From Hyphomicrobium sp. (GTDB taxonomy: Bacteria; Pseudomonadota; Alphaproteobacteria; Rhizobiales; Hyphomicrobiaceae), in the NCBI GenBank assembly GCA_013141015.1, contig JABFRT010000004.1, positions 1 through 64,000 of the forward strand: a DNA stretch of 64,000 bases. Reading direction: 5' to 3'. Every line of letters begins with the position of its first letter. The first letter of the stretch is position 1. A model generated the notes under the pieces. The model was not told where the DNA came from. It searched no databases and saw only the letters and a program-made list of their open reading frames with translations. Positions 18,021-26,744 of the stretch are shown here, in pieces. The position numbers and the translations under genes were made by a program.

Positions 18021-18719
18021 TCAAGCAGCCGCGATGCCTTCGTCACCCGGATCGCGCAACACATAACCGCGGCCCCAGACGGTTTCGATGTAGTGCTTGC
18101 CGCCGGTTGCGACCTGCAGCTTCTTGCGAAGTTTGCAGATGAACACGTCGATGATCTTGAGTTCCGGTTCGTCCATGCCGCCGTAGAGGTGGTTCAGGAA
18201 CATTTCCTTGGTGAGCGTCGTGCCCTTGCGGAGCGATAAGAGCTCCAGCATCTGGTATTCCTTGCCCGTCAGGTGAACGCGCGCACCGTTGACATCGACA
18301 GTCTTGGTGTCGAGGTTGACGCGCAGATCACCGGTTTCGATGACCGATTGAGCATGGCCCTTCGACCGGCGGACGATGGCCTGGATGCGGGCAACCAACT
18401 CGTCCTTGTGGAACGGCTTGGTCATATAGTCGTCGGCGCCGAAGCCGAGACCGCGGACCTTGTCGTCGATGCCAGCTAGACCTGACAGGATCAGGATCGG
18501 CGTCGAAACCTTGGAAACGCGCAAAGTTTTGAGAACTTCGTATCCGCTCATGTCCGGCAAGTTCAGATCGAGCAGGATGATGTCGTAATCGTAGAGTTTG
18601 CCGAGATCGACACCCTCTTCACCAAGATCCGTGGTGTAAACGTTAAAGCCTTCCGACTGAAGCATCAGCTCGATGCTTTGCGCCGTGGCGCTGTCGTCTT
18701 CAATAAGTAGAACTCGCAT
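18021..18719 (-). CDS. ctrA: cell-cycle response regulator CtrA
   Basis: A 232-residue OmpR-type response regulator, the master cell-cycle regulator of alphaproteobacteria, which controls replication initiation, division and flagellar genes. Receiver: acidic pocket 'LLIEDD', phospho-acceptor Asp51 in ILLDLNLPD, conserved Lys in 'YMTKPF'. The output domain has the CtrA-typical '[32 protein letters not shown]' style winged helix (only partly quoted here: [20 protein letters not shown]). ATG 18719 matches the family start MRVLLIEDD. Its inhibitor sciP lies 2 kb away. It ends at a strong terminator. Confidence 0.97.
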   Translation of the reverse strand: MRVLLIEDDSATAQSIELMLQSEGFNVYTTDLGEEGVDLGKLYDYDIILLDLNLPDMSGYEVLKTLRVSKVSTPILILSGLAGIDDKVRGLGFGADDYMTKPFHKDELVARIQAIVRRSKGHAQSVIETGDLRVNLDTKTVDVNGARVHLTGKEYQMLELLSLRKGTTLTKEMFLNHLYGGMDEPELKIIDVFICKLRKKLQVATGGKHYIETVWGRGYVLRDPGDEGIAAA

Positions 18720-18825
18720 AGCCGTTCCTCTCGTGCCTCGTCCGCGTTCCGTTTGCTCTCCGCCCCAAAGAGAACGCACAACTGCTTCGAGCTAAGCCAT
18801 TCGTTAGGAAGTTAGCGTCGAGAGG

Positions 18826-18840
18826 TTAACAAACCCTAAT
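18826..18840 (-). promoter_or_regulatory. candidate CtrA box upstream of ctrA
   Basis: TTAA-N7-TAAT, a 6-of-8 match to the CtrA consensus TTAA-N7-TTAA, about 107 bp upstream of the ctrA start. ctrA autoregulation is known in Caulobacter; here it is inference from a weak motif. Confidence 0.35.
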
Positions 18841-19201
18841 TTTGTATTGGTGATGTTGGAGGATGTGAAAAAAATCGCAAGACGTATTGCGAATTCGTTT
18901 CGCCACCACTTCACCAAGCCCAGTTTGGTGCGAACAAAAGACAAACGTCTCCGTTCGTGCCAAAACCTGACCCGCTGATCACCGCAAAATTTAGAAACTT
19001 GCCCCTCTCGGCCGCCCATCACACCTTTGGTGCAAGATCCGAAAGCCGGGCGCCCACCCTGCTTACCGGACCCGCCCGCACCAGCGAGGCGATGTACGTT
19101 CCGAATCAAGAGCTAACAGTATTCGCGCTCCCACCCAAGATAGCTGTGGGCAAAATAAGGGCTTATGTTCCGAGCACCGATTAGAAAACATAGCCAGTTG
19201 C

Positions 19202-19216
19202 TTTACCGCAACTTAA
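19202..19216 (+). promoter_or_regulatory. candidate CtrA box upstream of fliJ
   Basis: TTTA-N7-TTAA, a 7-of-8 match to the CtrA consensus TTAA-N7-TTAA, 179 bp upstream of fliJ. Flagellar genes are common CtrA targets. Confidence 0.4.
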
Positions 19217-19394
19217 TGGCCCTGTGGTACAAGGAAAAATGAAGGCTTCCGAGTGGTCTAGGCATCTTGACCTCAGGCCGGGGGTTACGCACTCTGTAGG
19301 GGTCCAGGGCATGGTTTGCCGGACGACACCGCGCGCTGGCACGGATCTTGTTAAGTCACCAGCGTGAGTTCGAACATGTATTGGGTATCGAACG

Positions 19395-19787
19395 ATGAAA
19401 GCACGCGAGACCGCCATGCGTTTGAAACGCCGCGAAGTAGACGAAAAAGCCCGCAAGGTCGAAGACCTGGAACGGATTATCCGGGAATTTGACCAGATGG
19501 CGCTCGACCTTGAGCGCCAGATCCAGCTGGAAGAAGACCGCACCGGCATCCGTGACCGCGGCCACTTCTCTTATTCAACCTTTGCCAAGGCCGCCGCCCA
19601 GCGACGCGACAACCTGAAAACCTCGACAGATGGGTTGCGTGAGAAACTTGCCAATGCCGTGCGCGAGCGCGACGATACGGCCAGCGAACTGGCCCGGGCC
19701 GCAGCCCAGGCTGAACATCGCGACGACAGCCACGGCCATCGTTTGGGTCGCCGCCGCGAACGCAACGTCGCCGCGGCACTGCGCTAA
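19395..19787 (+). CDS. fliJ: FliJ-like flagellar export chaperone/stalk protein
   Basis: A 130-residue, highly charged coiled coil with the FliJ pattern: MKARETAMRLKRREVDEKARKV at the start, then 'IREFDQMALDLERQIQLEE' and 'HFSYSTFAKAAAQRRDNLK'. FliJ works with the FliHI ATPase complex at the base of the flagellar type III export gate. The rhizobial form carries the 'GI-x-D-x-x-HF-x-Y' block seen here. It is next to ctrA, a usual place in Hyphomicrobiales. The C-terminus is shorter and more Arg/His-rich than typical. No other flagellar gene is in the window. Confidence 0.8.
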   Translation: MKARETAMRLKRREVDEKARKVEDLERIIREFDQMALDLERQIQLEEDRTGIRDRGHFSYSTFAKAAAQRRDNLKTSTDGLREKLANAVRERDDTASELARAAAQAEHRDDSHGHRLGRRRERNVAAALR

Positions 19788-19810
19788 GCGCGCATCGATT
19801 GATGATTTCA

Positions 19811-19842
19811 AAGGCGGCGCCATCGCGGTGCCGCCTTTTTTT
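19811..19842 (+). terminator. Rho-independent terminator of fliJ
   Basis: Stem AAGGCGGC / GCCGCCTT with an 11-base loop, then a run of seven T, 24 bases past the fliJ stop. Confidence 0.88.
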
Positions 19843-19925
19843 ATTGATCTATCAGGACCAAACGCGCCAAAACACCAGGGGATAACCCCCTTGCCTCGCC
19901 GCCGGACTGCGGGCAAACCGGCGCA

Positions 19926-20636
19926 ATGCTTGGTGATCGAATGCTCTGGCCGCTGGCCAACAGACCTGACGCGATAGACGATGATGAGGCCGGCCGTTCT
20001 GGGACTGGCCTAATCCGTGACCCGAGCCGTGACCTGTTCGCGGCTATCGTGTTGGCCAGCACCGCAGCCCTCGCCGGATGCTCGAGTGCTGGCGTAGACG
20101 CGCCGGCCCTCGCACTTCCCAAGATGCCGGATATCAGTTCGGTAGCCTCGATTGGCAGTACGGCCAACGATGCGCCGGTTGGCTCAGCCACGGAAATTTA
20201 TACGCGCGTGGCGCGCGGCGCCAATACCTGTTGGTTTGGCGGTTCCGGGCCCTTAAAGAAGGACTATATCTATCACGCCGAGGCCGATGCCCCGTCACGC
20301 GGCGGCAAGGCTGAAATTGTGGTTCACGCGCGAGATCCGCTACAGCCAAATCCGCGCGGCGCCAAAGCCTTCCGCATCAATATTGACCCGGTGGGGGAAG
20401 CGGCAGCGACGCTCAAGACTGAAAACTTGAAAATGCCCGACCCGATGGCCGCCGCAATGACGGCAGACGCGAACCGCTGGGCCAAGGGCGACCAGGGCTG
20501 CGAGGGGGCATCGACTGTTGCGGGATGGGGCGCGGCGCAACCCGCAGCCAGCGCAGTTGTAGCGCCGCCGCCAGCGAAAGCCGGAAAGGCTAAAGCGCCA
20601 GCCGCAAAAACTGCGGCCAAGCCCGGCAAGACCTGA
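19926..20636 (+). CDS. putative lipoprotein, unknown function
   Basis: A protein of up to 236 residues with a lipobox-like segment: FAAIVLASTAALAGCSS, where the Cys (about residue 52) would be lipid-modified. The 35 residues in front are unusually long for a lipoprotein signal, so the true start may be further in, though no good ATG/GTG with ribosome site is seen. The periplasmic part contains 'ANTCWFGGSGPLKKDYIYHAEA' and a Cys near 'DQGCEG'; the last 45 residues are an Ala/Lys/Pro-rich tail. No family is recognised. Confidence 0.6.
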   Translation: MLGDRMLWPLANRPDAIDDDEAGRSGTGLIRDPSRDLFAAIVLASTAALAGCSSAGVDAPALALPKMPDISSVASIGSTANDAPVGSATEIYTRVARGANTCWFGGSGPLKKDYIYHAEADAPSRGGKAEIVVHARDPLQPNPRGAKAFRINIDPVGEAAATLKTENLKMPDPMAAAMTADANRWAKGDQGCEGASTVAGWGAAQPAASAVVAPPPAKAGKAKAPAAKTAAKPGKT

Positions 20637-20672
20637 CGGGCGGCCGATTTCAGCGCTAAAAATTAAGAAAAG

Positions 20673-20694
20673 GCGGCGCCAAGCCTGGCGCCGC
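20673..20694. terminator. bidirectional terminator hairpin
   Basis: A perfect 9-bp stem GCGGCGCCA / TGGCGCCGC with loop AGCC, followed by TCTTTC on the plus strand and by TTTTCTTAATTTTT-like sequence on the minus strand. It lies between the convergent lipoprotein gene and sciP. Confidence 0.82.
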
Positions 20695-20742
20695 TCTTTC
20701 AATCGCATCGAAATCGTCAAAAACTCTCGAGCAGCCGTTAAG

Positions 20743-21021
20743 CTATTCCCGATAGTCCTGAACACGCGTTGCCCTCAAGCCCGGCAAGCCGTGTTTGTCG
20801 ATCGAGCGCTGCCAAGACAGGAATTCATCGACCGTGAGCGTATAGCGCTCGCAGGCTTCTTCCATGCTTAACAGACCACCGCGAACCGCCGCGACGACCT
20901 CAGCCTTACGCCTGATAACCCAGCGCTTTGTATCCCGCGGGGGAAGATCGGCAACTGTGAGCGGAGACCCATCGGGTCCAATCACATAGCGCCCGCGCGC
21001 TCTCATCTGTTGTTCGGTCAT
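20743..21021 (-). CDS. sciP: CtrA inhibitor SciP (DUF1153)
   Basis: A 92-residue helix-turn-helix protein of the DUF1153 family, called SciP in Caulobacter, where it binds CtrA and blocks transcription of CtrA targets in G1. Hallmarks are 'YVIGPDGSPLTVADLPP', 'RWVIRRKAEVVAAVRGGLLS' and 'ACERYTLTVDEFLSWQ'. The ATG at 21021 is the family start (MTEQQMRARGRYVIG). A CtrA-like site sits about 50 bp upstream. ctrA and sciP are 2 kb apart here. Confidence 0.93.
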   Translation of the reverse strand: MTEQQMRARGRYVIGPDGSPLTVADLPPRDTKRWVIRRKAEVVAAVRGGLLSMEEACERYTLTVDEFLSWQRSIDKHGLPGLRATRVQDYRE

Positions 21022-21459
21022 GATACTCAATACACACTCGCTGACCACAATGGAGTTCTACTTGGTTGCGATTAAATTAGCCCTAACCCATTGAGTGAAC
21101 ATGACATAAATGGGTGTGCTAATAAAGGCATCGCAAGCCGGTTTACTGCCCTTCTGTTACAGGTCATCCCGGATTGACGCGTCTGGGGTAACCCTACCCT
21201 GGACAAAGCGAAATCCGGGCCAACCCGGTTAAAGGCGGCAATCTGCCATCAGCTCTGCCTTGCTACCGGCCAAGTTCCCTGGCTACTTCGCCCGTAGAAC
21301 ATGGTATTATCAGGCGGTAGGGTTGAGAAATCCCGGCGCAATTTTCATCGCAGTCTTGCGTGCCTTTTGGCGAGCACACACGAGAAACCGCCGCCAACCG
21401 CACAATTGGCTGCAAAGCCAAAAGTTTTTTTATCTGAGCCGAGACCACACAGCCCAGTC
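21022..21459. other. divergent intergenic region sciP/mnmA, 438 bp
   Basis: Holds a candidate CtrA box near sciP (21072-21086). The open frame ahead of mnmA (from 21301) has no sequence like the MnmA family before ATG 21460 and is taken as untranslated. No RNA gene seen. Confidence 0.45.
21072..21086 (-). promoter_or_regulatory. candidate CtrA box upstream of sciP
   Basis: TTAA-N7-CTAA, a 7-of-8 match to TTAA-N7-TTAA, about 50 bp upstream of the sciP ATG. In Caulobacter sciP transcription depends on CtrA, which makes a negative loop. Confidence 0.5.
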
Positions 21460-22674
21460 ATGACCACAGCCGCCCCAGCCGCTCGCCCAAAAGCTGCCGC
21501 CCCGATCCTGCCTGACATCCGTCAGCGCGTGGTTGTTGCCATGTCGGGCGGCGTTGATAGCTCGGTTGCGGCCGCCATGATGAAAGCTGCCGGTCACGAC
21601 GTCATTGGCATCACCCTTCAGTTGTACGACCACGGCTCGGCCACGGGCCGCAAGGGCAGCTGCTGCGCCGGCCAGGACATCCACGACGCCCGGCGCGTCG
21701 CCGACCAGATTGGCATTCCGCATTACGTCTTGGACTATGAAGCCCGCTTTGCGGAAAAGGTCATAGACGCTTTCGCCGACAGCTATGTGGCGGGCGAAAC
21801 ACCGATCCCCTGTGTTACCTGCAATAACGAGATCAAATTCCGTGACCTGCTCGACACCGCCAAGGATCTGGGTGCGGCCATGCTCGTCACCGGACACTAT
21901 GTGCAGCGCCTCGAGACGCCGTCCGGCCCGCGCTTGGCCCGCAGCATCGATCCGGAGCGCGACCAGAGCTATTTTCTGTTCGGCGTTACCAAAGATCAGC
22001 TCGAAATGTTGCGCTTCCCCTTGGGCGGCCTGCACAAATCGGAAGTTCGCGAACTGGCACGATCATTCGGCCTGCCGATCGCCGACAAGGCCGACAGCCA
22101 GGATATCTGCTTTGTGCCGGCCGGGCGCTATTCGGATGTGATTGAGCGTTTGAAGCCTGGAGCACTTGAAGCCGGCAACATCGTCCACATCGATGGCCGT
22201 GTGCTGGGCCGCCACGAGGGCATTATCAATTTTACCGTTGGCCAGCGCAAGGGTTTGAAGATCCCGGCGGCAGAGCCACTGTTTGTCGTCCGCCTCGATG
22301 CGTCGACCAACGAAGTCATCGTCGGACCCCGTTCAGCCTTGACCACTTCCGGCCTTGTGCTCCGCGGCCTGAATTGGCTCGGGGAAAAGCCGGTTGCTGA
22401 GGTCGCGAAGGACGGCTTGCCTGTGTATGTTCGCTTGAGATCGTCGCAAGCGCCACGTCCTGCGACGCTGTTCGCTGATGACAAGGGCCATTGTGAAGTG
22501 GTTTTGTCCGATGGCGAGCTTGGCATTGCGGCCGGGCAAGCGTGCGTGTTTTATGAATCGGCCGATGCGGGGGCGATTGTGCTCGGCGGAGGGTTCATTG
22601 CCAAGACGTTGAAGACAATGCCGGTTGACGCCGCTCGCGGAACAGCCGGAACGACTGCTGCGGGCGGGCACTGA
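21460..22674 (+). CDS. mnmA: tRNA-specific 2-thiouridylase MnmA
   Basis: A 404-residue enzyme that puts sulfur on U34 of tRNA Lys, Glu and Gln using ATP and a persulfide carrier. Present are the PP-loop SGGVDSSVAA, the catalytic Cys pair (PCVTCNNEIKF and 'DSQDICFVP'), 'TGHYVQ', and the C-terminal beta-barrel with 'FTVGQRKGL'. Length is normal for the family apart from a short Ala-rich N-terminus. The stop is followed by pmtA after 36 bases. Confidence 0.96.
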   Translation: MTTAAPAARPKAAAPILPDIRQRVVVAMSGGVDSSVAAAMMKAAGHDVIGITLQLYDHGSATGRKGSCCAGQDIHDARRVADQIGIPHYVLDYEARFAEKVIDAFADSYVAGETPIPCVTCNNEIKFRDLLDTAKDLGAAMLVTGHYVQRLETPSGPRLARSIDPERDQSYFLFGVTKDQLEMLRFPLGGLHKSEVRELARSFGLPIADKADSQDICFVPAGRYSDVIERLKPGALEAGNIVHIDGRVLGRHEGIINFTVGQRKGLKIPAAEPLFVVRLDASTNEVIVGPRSALTTSGLVLRGLNWLGEKPVAEVAKDGLPVYVRLRSSQAPRPATLFADDKGHCEVVLSDGELGIAAGQACVFYESADAGAIVLGGGFIAKTLKTMPVDAARGTAGTTAAGGH

Positions 22675-22710
22675 CCGTTTGCGATTGCACCGGTGTTATG
22701 GAGGTTTTCA

Positions 22711-23424
22711 GTGAGCGATAATCAGCCAAGGAGCGTTGCACGTAACGCTGGGCAAGGTGCCATGCACGAGCACCAAATGGACGAAGATGCAGTCCGCGAT
22801 GCGTATCGCCGCTGGGCGCCCGTCTATGACTACACGTTCGGTATGGTATCGACGGCTGGCCGGCGCCACGCGGTCGAGATCATCAACAGCTCCAGCGGTA
22901 AGGTGCTTGAAGTTGGTGTCGGCACGGGCCTCTCGCTGCCGGAATACAAGCCGCACCTCGACATCACCGGCATCGACTTGGCGCCGGAAATGCTCGAGAA
23001 AGCCCGCGAGCGCGTCAAGTCAGAAGGCTTGAAGAACATTTCCGCTCTCAAGGTGATGGACGCCAGCAACCTTGAATTTCCGGATGCAACGTTCGACACA
23101 GTCGTCGGCATGTATCTGATCACTGTCGTGCCGGACCCGGAAAAGGTAATGCGTGAACTGTCCCGCGTTACCAAGCCGGGCGGCGAAGTCATGCTGGTCA
23201 ACCACTTCAGCCAAGAAGACGGCGTGCGCGGCTGGGTTGAGCGGCGCATGGCGCCATTTGCCGATCTGGTCGGCTGGCACTCGGTGTTCGATGTCTCGCG
23301 CGTAATGGTCTGCCCTGAATTGAAACTGATGGACCGCCGATCGCTGCGGCCGATGGGTATCTTCACCATGATGCGTTTCCGCAAAGACACTGGATCTGCG
23401 TCTCAGCAGCAGGCCGCCGAATAG
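22711..23424 (+). CDS. pmtA: phosphatidylethanolamine N-methyltransferase-type SAM methyltransferase
   Basis: A 237-residue class I SAM methyltransferase: motif I 'VLEVGVGTGLSLPEY', motif II acidic 'ITGIDLAPEML', and 'VVGMYLITVVPDPEKVMRE'. The lead 'RRWAPVYDYTFG' and 'VMLVNHFSQEDG' match the Rhodobacter-type PmtA, which methylates phosphatidylethanolamine toward phosphatidylcholine. GTG 22711 has GGAGG 7 bases upstream and is chosen over the longer frame. A ubiquinone methyltransferase is the main alternative, but the lipid-enzyme signature is better. Confidence 0.8.
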   Translation: MSDNQPRSVARNAGQGAMHEHQMDEDAVRDAYRRWAPVYDYTFGMVSTAGRRHAVEIINSSSGKVLEVGVGTGLSLPEYKPHLDITGIDLAPEMLEKARERVKSEGLKNISALKVMDASNLEFPDATFDTVVGMYLITVVPDPEKVMRELSRVTKPGGEVMLVNHFSQEDGVRGWVERRMAPFADLVGWHSVFDVSRVMVCPELKLMDRRSLRPMGIFTMMRFRKDTGSASQQQAAE

Positions 23425-23544
23425 GCGGTTTCCTGACAAAATGGCCAGGGCGTCAAACTGCGCCCCCGCCAGTAAGCGTCTCATCTTGACAGTGAGGACG
23501 CCACGCCTATAGACGGTGCTTCAGCGGTGCATTGCAACGCTTAT

Positions 23545-23621
23545 GGCGGGATAGCTCAGTTGGTTAGAGCGGCGGAATCATAATCCGTAGGTCCCCGGTT
23601 CAAGTCCGGGTCCCGCTACCA
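23545..23621 (+). tRNA. tRNA-Met (anticodon CAT)
   Basis: A 77-nt cloverleaf with encoded CCA. Acceptor GGCGGGA pairs with TCCCGCT (one G-U), D arm GCTC...GAGC, anticodon stem GCGGA/TCCGT with loop ATCATAA (anticodon 23579-23581), T stem CCCGG/CCGGG around TTCAAGT. The CAT loop within 'GGAATCATAATCC' and the 3' end CGCTACCA are those of elongator tRNA-Met rather than initiator or the lysidine Ile tRNA. Confidence 0.93.
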
Positions 23622-24100
23622 TTATAGCAATGTACGATGCTTTTATTGCTGGCAGCTGCCATGAGCCGCAATTTCTAAACACATAGCGCATTTTCTACTC
23701 ACACGGAATCGTGTGCCGTCCGTCTTCGTTGGAAAGAAGCGGCTGCACGGACTTGGTTGCGCAGCGCCGAGATTCGATCCGGTGTTGTACGCCCCGCACA
23801 GGGGCGCAAATTGCAATAGGACCGGATCAGGGGCTACACCCTGCATCATTGTAACATGCAAATCCCCTCACCGGCCCACCAGCAATAGGCGCTGCCGTAC
23901 CTCTTGGAACGCCCCAAGAAGAGGAAAGTTTGAGCAGGGTTCGCAAGTCCGCAAACTGCTTTGGAGGCGGGCGGACGAGATCGCGTCAAGATGCTTTGAC
24001 CCGTTACGGTCTCCATGAGCGGTTCAAGACAGCAGTGTTGGCACGAGAGTTCCCGTCGATACCGACAGACAAAGTCGAATGTCTGCGAATTTGCCTATTC
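23622..24100. other. intergenic region, 479 bp, no gene recognised
   Basis: Between tRNA-Met and the stop of a membrane glycosyltransferase on the other strand. Short open frames (for example 23930-24175) have low-complexity or antisense character. It is a plausible site for integration next to a tRNA, but I see no integrase fragment or repeat of the tRNA 3' end. Confidence 0.4.
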
Positions 24101-25582
24101 TCACGGCCCAAAAACCTTTTCCTTGGGTTCACTCACGCGATAGACGGAGTAGGTTGCAATGGGCTTACCGTCTAACGCGCGGATGATGTCTGGCAGCTTC
24201 ACGACAGACTGAAAGCGCCGCTGCAGTTCTTTGGCATTTGCCCGCCTATCAAGTTCGACGTACAGCCCCGGCAATCGCGTCAAGGCAACCGGAGGCGGAT
24301 CTAGGTGGATATATCGAAGCCGCTCATTCAATTGAAAGACGGCGGCGCGCGATTTCAGCCCGTACGCCAATTGCCCTGTCGTTGCGTAACTTGACGTCGC
24401 GATCCAATGTGCGCCTTGCGCAAGGCGCGTAGCATCGACCTTTTGCGAAAACTCCGGCCATCCGTGCATTTGCGCCGTTGGGTCCTTGCGCACGACCACG
24501 AACGGCAGCGGTGCCACTGCATGGGCATAGACCGCCGCGATTGACGCGAAGCCGGTGCCGAGGGCGGCGGTCCGCACGATCACTTTCAGCCGGGACAAAG
24601 GGATCGTATCCAGAGCAAGCGCCGCACAAATCGCAAATTGTGGATACAATGGCGCCAGCCAGTTCGCCTGAACCCTGGAATGCGTGGCGTGGAGAGCGAA
24701 ATAGGCCAAGCCCGGCATAATTGACGCAACCACGAGTGTCGCGGCCGGCTCCTGCGTTTTGATAGCGCGCCACGATGCGATCACGACCCCACAGACTGCA
24801 AGCGCTGCAATGAGCGGGCTGGCAAGTGCAAAAAAGCCGCCGGCCATCTCGATAGTAAAATTCACCGAAGCACCGTGCCCGCGCACGACCCTGGAAAATT
24901 GTTTGGCAAACGACGCCCATCCATGCAGCGCATTCCAAATTACAACCGGTGCTGTGATTGCCGCCGCGATTGCGCCTGCCACCCAAAACTGCCACGAGCG
25001 CAGCCACTGGCGGCGCGCGGCACTGGTCAACACCCAGATCAGAACCGAGCCGCCAACGAATAGATTCGTGTACTTTGAAATCACCCCAAGCCCGGCGAAA
25101 GCTCCAACGGCCAACCACCAATTGGCGTTTTGTGAGCGATGAAGTTCTGCAATTGCCCACATCACAAGACCAGAAAACAGCACCGACGGCGCATCAGGTG
25201 TCGTTATGATGCCGCCGATCGCGAGCAACGGCATGCTCATCAAAAGCCAGCACGCCGCGTTCGCGGCATCGGCACTGAAAAGAATGCGCGCTGTCCGCCA
25301 CAGCGCCGACACCCCGGCAGTAAACGCAACAATGGTGACGACACGTATGCCGAGCGCGGTATCGCCTATGAGGGCCCGGCCGAGAGCAATCATGTAGGCC
25401 ACGACCGGCGGGTGATCGAGATACGAGAGCGCTGGAGCCAACGCCCAAATACGGTAGTAGGCCTCATCGTCCGACAGCCCAATGCTGCCGCCAATCACAA
25501 GCCGCACGACGAGTAACGCCAGCACAACCGCGACGAGAAGCCGGTCAGGCGCAAAAGCATTTTCGGCCGAGTTACCGGTCAT
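24101..25582 (-). CDS. ArnT/PMT-like membrane glycosyltransferase
   Basis: A 493-residue polytopic protein of the dolichyl-phosphate-mannose mannosyltransferase (PMT_2/ArnT) type, which moves a sugar from a lipid-phosphate carrier to a periplasmic acceptor. The first periplasmic loop has the catalytic acidic pair (SDDEAYYRIWA) and 'LDHPPVVAYMIALGR', the family's hallmark. About ten hydrophobic helices follow and a soluble C-terminal part of about 130 residues. It is the last gene of a three-gene operon after a GT2-GtrA protein (7-base gap), which would make the lipid-linked sugar donor. Confidence 0.85.
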   Translation of the reverse strand: MTGNSAENAFAPDRLLVAVVLALLVVRLVIGGSIGLSDDEAYYRIWALAPALSYLDHPPVVAYMIALGRALIGDTALGIRVVTIVAFTAGVSALWRTARILFSADAANAACWLLMSMPLLAIGGIITTPDAPSVLFSGLVMWAIAELHRSQNANWWLAVGAFAGLGVISKYTNLFVGGSVLIWVLTSAARRQWLRSWQFWVAGAIAAAITAPVVIWNALHGWASFAKQFSRVVRGHGASVNFTIEMAGGFFALASPLIAALAVCGVVIASWRAIKTQEPAATLVVASIMPGLAYFALHATHSRVQANWLAPLYPQFAICAALALDTIPLSRLKVIVRTAALGTGFASIAAVYAHAVAPLPFVVVRKDPTAQMHGWPEFSQKVDATRLAQGAHWIATSSYATTGQLAYGLKSRAAVFQLNERLRYIHLDPPPVALTRLPGLYVELDRRANAKELQRRFQSVVKLPDIIRALDGKPIATYSVYRVSEPKEKVFGP

Positions 25583-25589
25583 AATGTGC

Positions 25590-26744
25590 TCAAGCGCGGC
25601 GCCACGTCAGGCGGGCGGTCGCGGCGTAGTTGAAGATCGCACCCATGACCGCGCCGGCGGTTCCAGCGATCCACCACGTGCCGCTATTCGAAAAGATCAG
25701 TTGAGCCACACCGACGTTGGCCAATGCGCCTAAACTGCACACAACATAAAACGTTGCCAAACCTTGCAACATGCGCACACCGGTCAAGCGCTGGTCGCGA
25801 TAACTAAGCGCGTTGTTCAAAAAGAAGTTCCACGTCATTGCACTATACGCGGCGGCGGTTTGACCTAAGGTAAAGTCAACCCCGCCGGACATCGCCAATC
25901 TCAGCGCAATCAGGTGGACAACCAAACCTGACGCTCCAACCAAGCCAAACAGAACGAAGCGCATTGAAACGGCATCGCCGGTATATTTGGCGAGCAAGAG
26001 GCCAAGGAATTCGAAAACGACGCGGCTGTCGAGCTTGGACGCGCCAAACTTTCGCGTGCGGAACGTAAACGGCACTTCAGCGATTTTGAGACGGCCGTTT
26101 GAGGACGCCAGAATATCGAGCAGAATTTTAAAACCATGAATCGATAGCTTCGGAGCGAGTTCGTGTACCACGCGGCGCCGGATCATAAAGAAGCCACTCA
26201 TTGGATCTGAAACAGTCGTCCCGAGAAACGTGCCGGCCATCCTGGCCGCAAGTCCGCTGCCGGCCGCACGAACGAGAGAGAGCCCCCCGGCCTCCATCGC
26301 CACACCGCCAAAGCGCGTAGCAATTGCGATGTCTGCACTGGCCCGGATGGCCTCTAGCATTTCCGGCAACACCGTCTCGTCGTGCTGCAGATCGCCATCC
26401 ATCACCGCAATCACATCAGCGGAAACAGCCAACATACCTTCTATGGCTGCGCCAGAGAGCCCGCGCCGCCCAATCCTTCGAATGCAGCGCACCCGGCTGT
26501 CGGCCTCGGCGAGCATAAAGACTTGGCGCGCCGTGCCATCAGCGCTGTCGTCGTCGACGAACAGCACTTCCCAGGCGATGCCGTGCAGCGCGCGGTCGAG
26601 CGCGGCGACAATCAGCGCGACGTTTTCAGCTTCGTTGAAGGTCGGAATGACGATTGCGAGTTCCGGGGCGCCGTGACGCGCTGATGTGCCAGGATGCGCA
26701 TTCGCACTGCCGCTTCTATACAGTTGGATCGCCGCCGCTGTCAT
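25590..26744 (-). CDS. GT2 glycosyltransferase fused to a GtrA-like membrane domain
   Basis: A 384-residue dolichol-phosphate-mannose-synthase-like enzyme. The N-terminal GT2 domain has 'IVIPTFNEAENV', 'VLFVDDDSADGT', the DXD-like 'MDGDLQHD' and 'DPMSGFFMIRR'. From about 255 there are four membrane helices of the GtrA family (FVLFGLVGASGLVVHL..., NFFLNNALSYRDQR). It likely makes and helps flip a polyprenyl-phosphate sugar for the downstream ArnT-like enzyme. Its ATG overlaps the stop of the PAP2 gene by four bases. Confidence 0.87.
   Translation of the reverse strand: MTAAAIQLYRSGSANAHPGTSARHGAPELAIVIPTFNEAENVALIVAALDRALHGIAWEVLFVDDDSADGTARQVFMLAEADSRVRCIRRIGRRGLSGAAIEGMLAVSADVIAVMDGDLQHDETVLPEMLEAIRASADIAIATRFGGVAMEAGGLSLVRAAGSGLAARMAGTFLGTTVSDPMSGFFMIRRRVVHELAPKLSIHGFKILLDILASSNGRLKIAEVPFTFRTRKFGASKLDSRVVFEFLGLLLAKYTGDAVSMRFVLFGLVGASGLVVHLIALRLAMSGGVDFTLGQTAAAYSAMTWNFFLNNALSYRDQRLTGVRMLQGLATFYVVCSLGALANVGVAQLIFSNSGTWWIAGTAGAVMGAIFNYAATARLTWRRA

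Larger units (their letters stand above)
18720..19394. other. ctrA/fliJ divergent regulatory region, 675 bp
   Basis: A long gene-free stretch between ctrA (minus) and fliJ (plus). It contains two candidate CtrA sites (18826-18840 and 19202-19216) and an inverted repeat AGTTGC-N6-GCAACT around 19198-19214. Short open frames here have no coding character. Confidence 0.5.

Noticed and set aside
23545-24100. Genomic island at tRNA-Met
   Set aside because: No integrase, no repeat of the tRNA 3' end and no shift in base composition could be seen.
23930-24175. Small open frame of 81 codons after the tRNA
   Set aside because: No ribosome site, no homology recognised, and it runs into the end of the glycosyltransferase gene on the other strand.
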